The position numbers and the translations under genes were made by a program. Under the pieces are notes generated by a model. It was not told the DNA's origin and made no database searches. It saw nothing but the letters and a program-made list of their open reading frames with translations. This document shows, in pieces, positions 50,955-59,704 of a stretch of 64,000 nt of DNA; the first letter of the stretch is position 1; every line of letters begins with the position of its first letter. The DNA comes from Paenibacillus tundrae (GTDB lineage Bacteria; Bacillota; Bacilli; Paenibacillales; Paenibacillaceae), in contig NZ_JAUSTI010000013.1 in assembly GCF_030812775.1 (NCBI RefSeq), positions 111,218 through 175,217 on the forward strand, written 5' to 3'.

Positions 50955-52328
50955 ATGAAGTGGAGTCAAGCGAACATGACATGGAAAAACAGACTGAGGT
51001 CCAACTGGAAGGGTGGTATGTCCCTCGTACTGGCAGCGAGCTTTGCTCTACTGACAGCTTGTGGATCATCTACACCAGCCGAGTCCAATACAACGGCTGC
51101 TGCAAGTGGAACAGAAACTCAGGCGAAGGCGCCGGTAGAGATTGAATTTTGGTATGGTCTCGGTGGTAATCTGGGTGACAACATGAAGAAGACGATTGAT
51201 GCGTTTAATGCTTCCCAGGACGAAGTCGTTGTCAAAGGAATTGTACAGGCAGACTACACAGAGACCGAACAGAAGCTGCAAGCAGCGATTGCTTCCAAGA
51301 AGGTTCCAGCGGCTGTGCTTAGTGCCAATATCGACTGGGCGCGCAAAGGTTATTATGCACCTATGGATGAGATGATCGCAGCAGATTCGAATTTCCAGAA
51401 GGATGACTTCATTCAAACGTTCCTGAACCAAGGCGAAGTGGACGGCAAACAATACTTCCTGCCAATGTACGGAACAACTCAAATCATGTATTACCGTATG
51501 GATACGCTCAAAGAGAACGGAATCGACCCAGCAAGCCTGACGTCATGGGAGAAGCTTGCTGAAGCAGCAGCGAAAATGAGCAAACAAGAGAATGGCAAGA
51601 CCACCTTCTACGGCTGGCAGCCCATGTGGGGTAGAGACAACATGATTGATGCCGTCATGGGTAAAGGTGGACAGATTCTTAGTGAGGATGGCACAACGGT
51701 TATGGTTGATTCCCCAGAGTGGATCGAGACATGGGATCTGTTCCGTAAATGGATTCACGAAGACAAGATCATGGGCATCGAGTACGGTGGTCAAGGTTGG
51801 GAATATTGGTACAAAACGATTGATAATGTGATGAAAAATAAAGCAGCAGGTTACACGGGCTCCAGTGGTGACCAAGGTGACCTGGACTTCAGCATTGTCG
51901 CTGCAATGCAACAACCAGGCTGGGAAGGTATTGGTGAAGGTAAGCCCGTTGCCAATGCAATTTTGGCAGGTATCCCGGCAGCAGCAAGCCCTGAGCAACA
52001 ACAAGCAGCATATAAGTGGCTGACGTATTTCTCTAAGAATGAAAATACAGCTGCATGGTCAATGAACACAGGTTATATCGCAGTTCGTCAATCTGCTCAA
52101 GATGATCCAGAGTTCAAGAAGTTCAGTGAAGAAAATCCACAAATTACAGTACCACTTCAACAAGCAGCTCATGCATCCGCTCCATTCCGTGATCCAACGG
52201 GTGGTAAGATCAATGATGCATTGAAGGATGCAGCAGATAAAGTGCAGATCAACAACGTTTCGGCAGCAGAAGCACTGAAGGAAGCGAAAGAGAAAGCTCA
52301 GAAAGAGCTTGATCGTATCGCGAAGTAA
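50955..52328 (+). CDS. Extracellular solute-binding lipoprotein (UgpB-like)
   Basis: 457 residues. The lipoprotein signal is displaced 15-20 residues from the start (MSLVLAASFALLTACGSS). The mature protein is a type 1 binding protein: PVEIEFWYGLGGNLGDNMKKTIDAFNASQDEVVVKGI, FLPMYGTTQIMYYRMDTLKENG, and AWSMNTGYIAVRQSA. This last stretch and the FWYGLGG start resemble UgpB glycerol-3-phosphate binders. The two permease genes are directly upstream and two phosphatase genes downstream, which favours an organophosphate ligand. That is inference. Confidence 0.9.
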   Translation: MKWSQANMTWKNRLRSNWKGGMSLVLAASFALLTACGSSTPAESNTTAAASGTETQAKAPVEIEFWYGLGGNLGDNMKKTIDAFNASQDEVVVKGIVQADYTETEQKLQAAIASKKVPAAVLSANIDWARKGYYAPMDEMIAADSNFQKDDFIQTFLNQGEVDGKQYFLPMYGTTQIMYYRMDTLKENGIDPASLTSWEKLAEAAAKMSKQENGKTTFYGWQPMWGRDNMIDAVMGKGGQILSEDGTTVMVDSPEWIETWDLFRKWIHEDKIMGIEYGGQGWEYWYKTIDNVMKNKAAGYTGSSGDQGDLDFSIVAAMQQPGWEGIGEGKPVANAILAGIPAAASPEQQQAAYKWLTYFSKNENTAAWSMNTGYIAVRQSAQDDPEFKKFSEENPQITVPLQQAAHASAPFRDPTGGKINDALKDAADKVQINNVSAAEALKEAKEKAQKELDRIAK

Positions 52329-52411
52329 GGCTAAGCTACCTTTCACTGTAGATCTAGAATAACTTAATCAGTATTGATACTGGGATTATATTGACAACAG
52401 AAGCAATCAAG

Positions 52412-52450
52412 CCGGGAGGGCGGTACATGCAAGATGTACCGTCCTTTCGG
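52412..52450 (+). terminator. Intra-operon hairpin after the binding-protein gene
   Basis: CCGGGAGGGCGGTACAT and ATGTACCGTCCTTTCGG form a long stem with few T residues after it. Hairpins at this position often stabilise the abundant binding-protein mRNA or let only part of transcription read through. Confidence 0.65.
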
Positions 52451-52482
52451 TTCATTACGATGGTAGATAAGGAGTTTATCAG

Positions 52483-53259
52483 ATGCAACAAGAGGAGACG
52501 TATGTAGGTGGATTGCCTCATCCGATTCAAGCAGTCCTATTTGACAAAGACGGGACTTTACTTGATTTTACAGGCATGTGGGGGTTCTGGACCGATTGTG
52601 TGCTTAATGACTTCAGAGAACGGTTGGCTGCCAGAGAAATGCATATCGATGCCGCTGATATTCCACTAATCTGGGGTACGTTCCATGATGAGCAGGGACG
52701 TATGAATGGATATGATGTACGCGGACCACTCGCCATGGGGACGATGGATGAAGTATATGCCGTACTGACCTGGCATGGATACCGAGCAGGATTGAGCTGG
52801 GCTGAAGCCAAGATCATGGTGCGAGATTGCCTGGCGCATGCAGAGGAAGCGATGGAGATTCATCGTCCTGCACATCCACTACAAGGTGTCCGTAAATTTT
52901 TAGAGCAATGCCGTAACCAAGGTGTTGCTATGGGAGTTGTCACAGCAGACGACACCCCTAGTGCGGTTAAACATCTGCAATGGATGGGGCTGGAATCATT
53001 CTTTGATGTCGTGATCGGTACGGATCTTGTGCATCGCGGCAAGCCTTTTCCCGATATGGTGTCGCTCGCTTGTGTGAAGTTAGGCATACCTGCTTCGCAG
53101 GTTGTCGTTATTGGTGATACGGATGGTGATATGGAGATGGCGCGTGCGGCTGGTGCGGCTTATAAGATTGGAATCGGAGAACCGGGGCGACTTACACTCG
53201 CAGATCGAACGATTCAGTCATTTCATGAACTTCTGAATGGTGGTTTGGCGAATGACTAA
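52483..53259 (+). CDS. HAD-family phosphatase (phosphoglycolate phosphatase-like)
   Basis: 258 residues. Motif I is VLFDKDGTLLDFTG with the nucleophile Asp near residue 20. Motif II is VVTADDTP. Motif III is HRGKPFPDMVSLACVKLGI with its Lys, and motif IV is VVIGDTDGDMEMARAAGAAYKIGI. A helical cap lies between motifs I and II. Ribosome site AAGGAG. It overlaps the SMR gene by 8 bases. In context it may dephosphorylate an imported phosphoester. Confidence 0.9.
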   Translation: MQQEETYVGGLPHPIQAVLFDKDGTLLDFTGMWGFWTDCVLNDFRERLAAREMHIDAADIPLIWGTFHDEQGRMNGYDVRGPLAMGTMDEVYAVLTWHGYRAGLSWAEAKIMVRDCLAHAEEAMEIHRPAHPLQGVRKFLEQCRNQGVAMGVVTADDTPSAVKHLQWMGLESFFDVVIGTDLVHRGKPFPDMVSLACVKLGIPASQVVVIGDTDGDMEMARAAGAAYKIGIGEPGRLTLADRTIQSFHELLNGGLAND

Positions 53260-53590
53260 TGCTCAAACGTATCTGGGGTGGGTACTGCTCGCCCTCGCCA
53301 TTGGACTAGAGCTGAGCGCCACCATTTTGCTCAAAGTATCGGACGGTTTCTCTCGATTATGGCCTTCGGTGATGATGTTTGTCTGTTATGGGGCAAGCTT
53401 TACGTTTCTCAATTTCGCAGTGAAATATATGCCTCTAGCTGTGGCTTATGCAATCTGGTCTGGCGTGGGGATTACACTTATTGGTGTTGTGGGTCATTAC
53501 TATTTTGGTGAACGTCTCCGGTTAACTTCTATGGTATGGATTGGCTTTATTCTGATTGGCATTATTGGACTGAAATGGAGTGATTCCTGA
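53252..53590 (+). CDS. Small multidrug resistance (SMR) family transporter
   Basis: About 112 residues with four membrane helices. The essential membrane Glu is in YLGWVLLALAIGLELSATILLKVSDGF (residue near 18), and the family sequence VKYMPLAVAYAIWSGVGITLIGVVGHYYFGERL is intact. SMR proteins export cationic drugs, guanidinium or polyamines as dimers with protons; single SMR genes usually act as homodimers. It overlaps the HAD gene by 8 bases and the phosphoesterase by one, an unusual place for an SMR gene. Confidence 0.92.
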   Translation: MTNAQTYLGWVLLALAIGLELSATILLKVSDGFSRLWPSVMMFVCYGASFTFLNFAVKYMPLAVAYAIWSGVGITLIGVVGHYYFGERLRLTSMVWIGFILIGIIGLKWSDS

Positions 53591-54672
53591 TGAAAAATGA
53601 ACATTTGCCTGAGCTACCTCTAGCCAGCTTTCAGGTGATTACGGATACGCATGTACGAGATGATGCAGGTCATATTCATAACCGGCATATGGAGCAAGCT
53701 TTGGCGGATATAGCAACCTTCAGTCAAGGAAGCAGTGGCATTATGCATGTTGGTGATGTGACGGATCGAGGTCTACCGGGCGAGTATCGTGAACTAGAGC
53801 GCATACTGAATCAACACGCTGGGAACTTGCCTGATATCCGTTACACAGTGGGGAATCATGATATTGGCGCCATCGTGTTTCAAGAACCTCCGCTGGCTCT
53901 GATGGCAATGACGTCTGCCGAAGTAGCAGAGTTGTTAAAGCAAGATAAACATGTGGAGCTAACAATAACGCAAACGAGGGCTGAATCAGCTGCGCTGGTC
54001 GAGCAGTTATCCCGCGGTTTGTATACCGTACCTACTCATGCTTCTTCAGGTGGGAAGCCTGTTCCTTCCGAAGCTGAGCCGATTACGGTTGCCGAATTGT
54101 GGCATCGTCGGTTGAGTGATTTTGTAGCCAATACAGGTATGCAACGTGCTTATCACGATCACTGGATTGATGGGTATCATTATATCTTCTTAGGTACGGA
54201 GCAGCCTCATCCGAAGGATTGTGAGTTGTCTGCCGAACAATTGGTATGGCTTGAGCTTACATTGGCTGAGCATGCGGCGTTAGATCGTCCAATCTTCCTG
54301 TTCCTGCATCAGCCACTCATGGATACGGTAGCGGGATCAATGAAAGAACAAGGCTGGTACGGGGTGAATCAGGATGCTGAGCTTAAGGCGATTCTGGCTC
54401 AGTATCCACAGGCTATTCTTTTCACAGGTCATACCCACTGGCAGCTTGAAGCACAGCGTACGATGTACGATGGAGAAGGGCGCATGCCAACGATGTTTAA
54501 TGCCTCTTCTGTTGGTTATCTCTGGACGGATCAGGACGAGCATCTGGAGGGCAGTGAAGGACTTCACGTGGAGATTTACAAGGATCGGGTCGTTGTGAAG
54601 GGACGAAACTTCGTGACAGGTGAATGGATTGAGGGTGCGGAGTTTACGGTACATTATCCGGCATTGGATTAA
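53590..54672 (+). CDS. Calcineurin-like metallophosphoesterase
   Basis: 360 residues, no signal peptide, so cytoplasmic. Metal motifs in order: SFQVITDTHVRDD, MHVGDVTDRG, YTVGNHDIG, FLFLHQPLMDT and FTGHTHWQLEAQ. It ends the operon of the Ugp-like importer, HAD phosphatase and SMR transporter. Substrate candidates are glycerophosphodiesters or other phosphate esters brought in by the importer. The start shares one base with the SMR stop. Family is certain; substrate is not. Confidence 0.92.
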   Translation: MKNEHLPELPLASFQVITDTHVRDDAGHIHNRHMEQALADIATFSQGSSGIMHVGDVTDRGLPGEYRELERILNQHAGNLPDIRYTVGNHDIGAIVFQEPPLALMAMTSAEVAELLKQDKHVELTITQTRAESAALVEQLSRGLYTVPTHASSGGKPVPSEAEPITVAELWHRRLSDFVANTGMQRAYHDHWIDGYHYIFLGTEQPHPKDCELSAEQLVWLELTLAEHAALDRPIFLFLHQPLMDTVAGSMKEQGWYGVNQDAELKAILAQYPQAILFTGHTHWQLEAQRTMYDGEGRMPTMFNASSVGYLWTDQDEHLEGSEGLHVEIYKDRVVVKGRNFVTGEWIEGAEFTVHYPALD

Positions 54673-54878
54673 TCATGAGGCAATCATAAGTGGACAGAAG
54701 TGCACAGAAGTGCACGTGTGCGAGTTTGTCTACGTTAAGGGGGTCATCCTTGGATAAGGGTGGCTCTTTCAGTTTCAGGTAGATTATTCCATTCTATTTT
54801 TGGTACAGTGTAGGTTGGATTGTTTTAGTTTGGATATGCTGCCTCTGAAAGCATGCACACAGCATGACCTACCAAGAC

Positions 54879-55001
54879 CATAGTGCTCACGGTCAGTCCT
54901 CGAAATTTCGGAGAAAGGAGGCTAGATTAATGAAAGGGCACTATGCCCTACTATTAATACATATCAGCCTGATTGTATCGGTTGTTTCTTTTAAGGGTTA
55001 G
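54879..55001 (+). CDS. Tiny hydrophobic peptide gene with sequestered start, type I toxin-like
   Basis: The coding part is ATG 54930 to TAG 55001, 23 residues (MKGHYALLL ... SVVSFKG), a single membrane helix. A perfect AAAGGAGG lies eight bases upstream. CATAGTGCTC (54879-54888) can pair over 10 bp with GGGCACTATG (54936-54945) directly after the start codon, which would hide initiation. Hydrophobic 20-30-residue peptides with a start locked in such a stem are typical of type I toxins of the TxpA/BsrG and holin-like groups in Firmicutes. No antisense RNA promoter was identified, so toxin function is inference. Confidence 0.5.
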   Translation, partial: HSAHGQSSKFRRKEARLMKGHYALLLIHISLIVSVVSFKG

Positions 55002-55030
55002 ATTAGATCATACAGAGGTGGAACTTAAGA

Positions 55031-55690
55031 ATGCCGCAAGACAGAAGTTACAGTTTGAAAGAGGTAGTTAAACAACTAGGCTTAATACTGCTATTGCCTG
55101 CAATCCTTTTTATCATTACATCCTTAATTCTAGAGAGTATAGGCATAAAATATGTAGATACAACGTTTATATTTTTATTGTTTCAAATCATAACGTATAC
55201 GTGGTTCCTTGCTATTAATAAAAGGTTCAGAGAATACATACGTGATCCATTATGCTCCAAAGTAAAGATAAGGACAGCTGCCTTCTATATCATCGCTGGG
55301 TTTGTATTGATGGCACTAACTTCCGTACTAGTCTTAGGAACTGGAATAGAGACCAACGAGGGTCAGCGGCATCTCTTTGAATCGAGTGATCTTCATTCTG
55401 CCATGACGTTTCAAACGATCTTTGCTGCCCTAGCTATTTCTACAATTATTCCGTTCTTCGAGGAACTGCTGTTTAGAGGATTGCTCTTCACGACACTATC
55501 CAACAAATATGGAGCATGGTGGGCAATAATCATCTCTTCGTTGATATTTGGTATGCTGCACGGTGGTGTTTTTATAGCTACATCCATTTTTGGGCTCGTG
55601 TTTGGCTACATTTTTTATAAAACAAAATCACTGCTCCCAGGCATTGTACTCCATATGATCTGGAACTCATTAAGTGTGTTTCTCACATAA
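55031..55690 (+). CDS. CPBP-family intramembrane metalloprotease
   Basis: 219 residues with about seven membrane helices. The CAAX/Abi catalytic motifs are complete: FFEELLFRGLLFTTL (Glu-Glu and Arg) and LIFGMLHGGVFI (His), with a third helix SLLPGIVLHMIWNSLSV bearing the last His. Members cleave prenylated or membrane peptides and include bacteriocin-immunity proteins. The ribosome site AGAGGTGG fixes the ATG. The tiny hydrophobic peptide gene lies just 30 bases upstream, an arrangement worth noting for an immunity-type protein. Confidence 0.9.
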   Translation: MPQDRSYSLKEVVKQLGLILLLPAILFIITSLILESIGIKYVDTTFIFLLFQIITYTWFLAINKRFREYIRDPLCSKVKIRTAAFYIIAGFVLMALTSVLVLGTGIETNEGQRHLFESSDLHSAMTFQTIFAALAISTIIPFFEELLFRGLLFTTLSNKYGAWWAIIISSLIFGMLHGGVFIATSIFGLVFGYIFYKTKSLLPGIVLHMIWNSLSVFLT

Positions 55691-55907
55691 GACATGTCGA
55701 CAGAGAGAGCAAGTTAGAAGAAGAAAGTTCCACGTGAAACGTAGTAGAATAGCAGGGATTGGGTAAAGTTGTAAATGGGTATGCCAACGATTTATACTCA
55801 AATAGATACACATGCGAATCACTTAAAGTGCGTGTTCAGAAGCTTACTTTTTGAGAAACCTTTTAAATGTTAGTTTAACCTATCCATGGAGAGGAAGTAG
55901 AAGCGGC

Positions 55908-57365
55908 ATGAGAGAACTTCAAGTTGAAACGAAGTATGGTACAGTTCAAGGCGAGCTTTTGCATGGTACACGTGTGTGGAAAGGTATCCCGTATGCCAAA
56001 CCGCCAGTAGGGGAGTTGCGTTTTCAAGCGCCAGTACCACCGGAATCATGGCATGGAGTAAGACAGGCTACACAATTTGGGCCTGAGAATATACAGCCTC
56101 GCCACGATTCAGATTGGACAGGTGGGCAACGGCCAGTGGAATCAGAGGACAGTCTATATCTGAACATCTGGGCACCGGAAAAAGAAAGCACTAATCCTCT
56201 ACCTGTTATGGTATGGATTCATGGGGGTTCATTCGTATCGGGCTCAGGCAGTCAGCCGATGTACGATGGAACGCAATTAGCGCATAGAGGTGATGTCATC
56301 GTTGTCACCATCAACTACCGACTTGGGTCACTTGGTTTCCTGCATATGGCTCCACTCGGTGAATCCTATGTAACGAATGCAGGTCTGCTTGATCAGGCGG
56401 CAGCTCTACAGTGGGTGAAGGACAATATCTCGGCGTTTGGCGGGGATGCGAACAATGTTACGGTATTCGGAGAATCGGCAGGTAGCATGAGTATTGCAGC
56501 TCTAATGGCTATGCCTGCGGCGAAAGGATTGTTTAACCGTGCCATCATGCAAAGTGGAGCTTCACAGTTCATCACTGCGGAACAAGCATCTGCGATGCGT
56601 GAGGGAATGTTGAAGATTCTTGGCGTTGAGCTAGACAATCTGCAAAAACTGAGAACCATTCCGGCAGAGGAGATTATCGCAGCAGGTGAGATTCTTAAAC
56701 AGCAGATCGGAGCTGGGATGGCTCTGTTATTCCAGCCTGTACTGGATGGCAATACCCTACCTCAGACTCCACTTGAAGCGGTGAACGCAGGTTCTGCGCA
56801 GGACATTCCTGTATTGATTGGAACAACACGGCATGAAGGTGCGCTGTTTATCCAGCCACATGTGCCTTTCTCACCCGAGATTGATATGGTACAAGGTGTG
56901 GACTTTATGGCACCAGATCTGGAGAACCGTGTAGCCATTGCAGATAGTTATCCCAAAACGGCAGATGGCCAAGCTCAGGTGATGACGGATCTCTTCTTCT
57001 GGCGTTCATCGTTACAATATGCGGCCGCTCAGCAGAAGCATGCACCTGTATGGATGTATCGCTTCGATTGGGTAATGCCAGAGCATCCATTGTTAAAAAG
57101 AGCCATCCACAGTATTGAAATGTTCTTTGTGTTCAATACATTACCCGTGTTGAAATTCATGAATGCCGAGCCGGATGAGGCAGCAGCAGAACTTGCGCTC
57201 AAGGTGCAGGATGCCTGGATTTCCTTTGCCAAGCACGGTAAGCCGGAGACTGCGGGTGTAGCTTGGCCTGCATATGAACAGGATCGTGCAACGTTAATTT
57301 TTAACCATGAAATTGAAGTCGTGCATGATCCTGAAGCGTCTAAGCGGGAGTTACTAGGTCTATAA
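55908..57365 (+). CDS. Type B carboxylesterase/lipase (PnbA-like)
   Basis: About 485 residues. ATG 55908 is favoured by AGAGGAAG ten bases upstream; a longer frame from TTG 55851 crosses a degenerate repeat end. Motifs: GIPYAKPPVGELRF, EDSLYLNIWAPE, the oxyanion-hole WIHGGSFVSGSGS, the nucleophile elbow VTVFGESAGSMSI, and the acidic residue in GTTRHEGALF. The normal length and full triad region indicate an active esterase for small esters. Cytoplasmic. Confidence 0.93.
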   Translation: MRELQVETKYGTVQGELLHGTRVWKGIPYAKPPVGELRFQAPVPPESWHGVRQATQFGPENIQPRHDSDWTGGQRPVESEDSLYLNIWAPEKESTNPLPVMVWIHGGSFVSGSGSQPMYDGTQLAHRGDVIVVTINYRLGSLGFLHMAPLGESYVTNAGLLDQAAALQWVKDNISAFGGDANNVTVFGESAGSMSIAALMAMPAAKGLFNRAIMQSGASQFITAEQASAMREGMLKILGVELDNLQKLRTIPAEEIIAAGEILKQQIGAGMALLFQPVLDGNTLPQTPLEAVNAGSAQDIPVLIGTTRHEGALFIQPHVPFSPEIDMVQGVDFMAPDLENRVAIADSYPKTADGQAQVMTDLFFWRSSLQYAAAQQKHAPVWMYRFDWVMPEHPLLKRAIHSIEMFFVFNTLPVLKFMNAEPDEAAAELALKVQDAWISFAKHGKPETAGVAWPAYEQDRATLIFNHEIEVVHDPEASKRELLGL

Positions 57366-57486
57366 CGTATAATGTGTATAACGTGGTATAACGAAGTTCG
57401 TTACTCTATTTTCCCAAGAGTATGAACACCGCGGTGCACATTTGGATTTTCATATTTAAAGGTCAGCTGGGTTGGAACAAGAATAA

Positions 57487-57524
57487 GGCGACTTCCATAT
57501 TACTGTAGATGGGAGTCGCCTTTT
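57487..57524. terminator. Terminator between carboxylesterase and VanZ-RDD genes
   Basis: GGCGACTTCCAT and ATGGGAGTCGCC pair with one mismatch and are followed by TTTTC. Confidence 0.85.
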
Positions 57525-57567
57525 CTTATGCAGATTGATGGACGTTAGTATCTATAGAAGCCTACAT

Positions 57568-58719
57568 CTATTTTCTAGAGGCGCGCGTGTGGGATACCTC
57601 GTCAAAGTAGAAGGAACGTTTGCCTCCAGAGAACAGCACCATCAACACATGAATGATAAGGATGACGTAAACGACCATGTACAACATAATCATACCCACC
57701 GACAGCCAGATCAGATAAGGCTGTAGGAGCCCATCACGTGTATTTTGGAAAGCATAATCGTTAACCAACCGAATGATCGTAAAGGACAGCCATGGCACAT
57801 AAAGAGCAATGAATCTTTTGAAAATAGAGCTATACGTAGGCTCACCTGTCTGTTGATTAACATAACGGAATCGCAAGATGGCTGAGCCTGGAGTCACTCC
57901 ATTTCGCAGCCATGGAACAAAGAACAGTACAATAAATATACCTACGGAGGTATTCAGCACATCGTTGATCACATTAGAATCGGTGAAGATTGACAGCACA
58001 TTAGAGATAAACACGACGATAATCCCATCGATCATTAATGCGAGCAATTGTGCCACAGGATATACGCGGTTCTGCTCCACAATCTGTTCGCTTTTCGCCT
58101 GGATGCTTGCCCGTGAAGGAAACAGTGCGAGTAGAATGGGTGCTGTGAAATATCCAAGTACCGCGCCTGATGTGTTCGCTAATAGATCATCCACATCAAA
58201 TAGTCGGTAGGGACAGCTGTAATAACCGTAAAGTCCAGTGAGCTGTGTTAGCTCGAAGAATAAGGAAAGTCCGAAGCCACTAATCAATGCAACTTTCCAG
58301 TAGGATCTTTTTTGTAAGAAGTACCGAAGGTAAACGCCCAGTGGCATAAGCAATAGAATATTAAACAAAACCTGTAGGAACGCTCTACCCTGAATCATAC
58401 CAAGATAGGTGGAGGGCTGTGACCATACGATGGGCGTCTCGCGCATAATGTCCTTCACAAACGTGAACGGGACAAGGTTGTAATAGATCGTGTCAGCCGC
58501 ATGCTGCGCGCAGGTGTTTCGTGTTGCTGGCAATGGGAGAATGACGAGACAGTAGGCAGCCAGAATGTAGAAGATAAACGAAAAGCTAACGAGAAAGCGA
58601 GACCAGCTAAAAAAGCCGTCTTTGCGATAACCGTAGATTAGCCACGGAACGAGCAGGAACATCGACATGACGACGAAGATAGCCAATGCCGCCTGTACAG
58701 GAAATACATAGGAAGACAT
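57568..58719 (-). CDS. VanZ-RDD fusion membrane protein
   Basis: 383 residues, nine or ten membrane helices. The first half is VanZ-like (TIYYNLVPFTFVKDI, NILLLMPLGVYLRYF, FGLSLFFELTQL, FDVDDLLANTSGAVLGYF). The second half is an RDD domain (PVAQLLALMIDGIIVVFISNVLS with its Arg replaced by a neighbouring residue, NGVTPGSAILRFRYVN). VanZ proteins give low-level teicoplanin resistance; RDD domains occur in small transporters. The two halves in one chain are a known Firmicutes combination. AAGGAG ribosome site. Confidence 0.88.
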   Translation of the reverse strand: MSSYVFPVQAALAIFVVMSMFLLVPWLIYGYRKDGFFSWSRFLVSFSFIFYILAAYCLVILPLPATRNTCAQHAADTIYYNLVPFTFVKDIMRETPIVWSQPSTYLGMIQGRAFLQVLFNILLLMPLGVYLRYFLQKRSYWKVALISGFGLSLFFELTQLTGLYGYYSCPYRLFDVDDLLANTSGAVLGYFTAPILLALFPSRASIQAKSEQIVEQNRVYPVAQLLALMIDGIIVVFISNVLSIFTDSNVINDVLNTSVGIFIVLFFVPWLRNGVTPGSAILRFRYVNQQTGEPTYSSIFKRFIALYVPWLSFTIIRLVNDYAFQNTRDGLLQPYLIWLSVGMIMLYMVVYVILIIHVLMVLFSGGKRSFYFDEVSHTRASRK

Positions 58720-58970
58720 GTGAGAGAACTCCTTTATAACGTAATAGAGATAGATCTGTTTATGTGACCCTCAATGGGGAAAGCTTCGTAATTTATCGCT
58801 CAGCGTGTTGGACTGGATAGTTATATGTTAAAGCGATCCCCTTAATGTAAGGGATGATTGAACCTTAAATTTGGTTTAAATTCGGTGAGTTTACTTTGGG
58901 TATTAGGCATATCTAGGTGGAAGACTGTGGCGTAATCCCTTATACTTGCGATGAAGCCAATATAAGAGGT

Positions 58971-59138
58971 TGTTCAAAAAGTCCGCTTTTGATTACGAAG
59001 GATGCCTGTCGGCATATCAGCATCGAATATGGGATTCAGCCGAAATGTCCGTTGCTCACGTAGTTTTGCCTACGCTCTGCTACTCCATTTCTATCTTCAT
59101 CCCATCTTCTCGGTACTGAAAACCGCCCTTTTTGAACA
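58971..59138. repeat. 168 bp interspersed repeat with inverted ends (MITE-like)
   Basis: The element begins TGTTCAAAAAG and ends with the inverted copy CTTTTTGAACA, 11 perfect bases. No reading frame is present. The left 50 bases recur at 33656-33705. It fills most of the gap between the VanZ-RDD gene and the PhnA-like gene. It resembles non-autonomous elements scattered in Paenibacillus genomes. No flanking target duplication is obvious. Confidence 0.8.
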
Positions 59139-59168
59139 CGCACTATAAGAATGGAGAGTTTAATACAT

Positions 59169-59510
59169 ATGTCGAATTTGCCTAACTGCCCGAAATGTAA
59201 TTCCGAGTACACCTACGAGGATGGCAACCTGCTCGTGTGTCCAGAATGTGCTCATGAATGGTCTTTGGAAGCTGAGAACGAGAATACAGAGGATAGCAAA
59301 GTTGTGCGGGATGCTAACGGAAATGTGCTGAATGATGGTGATACGGTAACGGTCATTAAAGACCTGAAGGTGAAAGGTAGCTCACTCGTCGTGAAGCAGG
59401 GCACCAAGGTGAAGAATATCCGTCTGATCGATGGAGATCATGATATTGATTGCAAAATCGATAGCCTAGGTGCGATGAAGCTCAAGTCCGAATTTGTGAA
59501 GAAAATCTAG
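59169..59510 (+). CDS. PhnA/YjdM-like zinc ribbon protein
   Basis: 113 residues. The zinc ribbon has two CxxC pairs (LPNCPKCNSEYTYEDGNLLVCPECAHEW). The YjdM domain follows: VVRDANGNVLNDGDTVTVIKDLKVKGSSLVVKQGTKVKNIRLIDGDHDIDCKIDSLGAMKLKSEFVKK. Once tied to phosphonate use, but the actual role of PhnA is unsettled. Start ATG 59169 (MSNLPN) after GGAGAG. Its promoter must lie inside or just after the interspersed repeat. Confidence 0.92.
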   Translation: MSNLPNCPKCNSEYTYEDGNLLVCPECAHEWSLEAENENTEDSKVVRDANGNVLNDGDTVTVIKDLKVKGSSLVVKQGTKVKNIRLIDGDHDIDCKIDSLGAMKLKSEFVKKI

Positions 59511-59559
59511 TTATATGTTAGTCTGAGCCGTAGTAACGACCTCTAAGAAAGATGTAGCA

Positions 59560-59613
59560 TGTAAAAGAATGTTCAATTTCGCATATTGTGCGAACTGGAT
59601 GTTCTTTTTTTGT
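59560..59613 (+). terminator. Imperfect hairpin and T run after the PhnA-like gene
   Basis: AGAATGTTCAATTTCGCA and TGCGAACTGGATGTTCT pair with mismatches, followed by seven T residues. Confidence 0.65.
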
Positions 59614-59635
59614 TATTAGACACGTCAATAAAAAA

Positions 59636-59663
59636 TGAACCTTTCCAAGCAGGGCTTTGTCTA
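59636..59663 (+). promoter_or_regulatory. ECF-type promoter of the sigma factor gene
   Basis: TGAACC (59636-59641) and TGTCTA (59658-59663) are 16 bases apart, like the TGAAAC/CGTCTA promoters of Bacillus ECF sigma factors. It lies 42 bases before the sigma factor start, so self-activation is likely. Confidence 0.5.
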
Positions 59664-59704
59664 TAGATTTGAAGCAGGCAGAAGTACAGAAAGGAGGGTG
59701 GATT

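Noticed and set aside
55833..55856. Third copy of the interspersed repeat (TGTTCA ... CTTTTTGA)
   Set aside because: Only about 14 bases recall the two ends, and nothing lies between them. It may be an end-to-end deletion product, but the match is too short to call.
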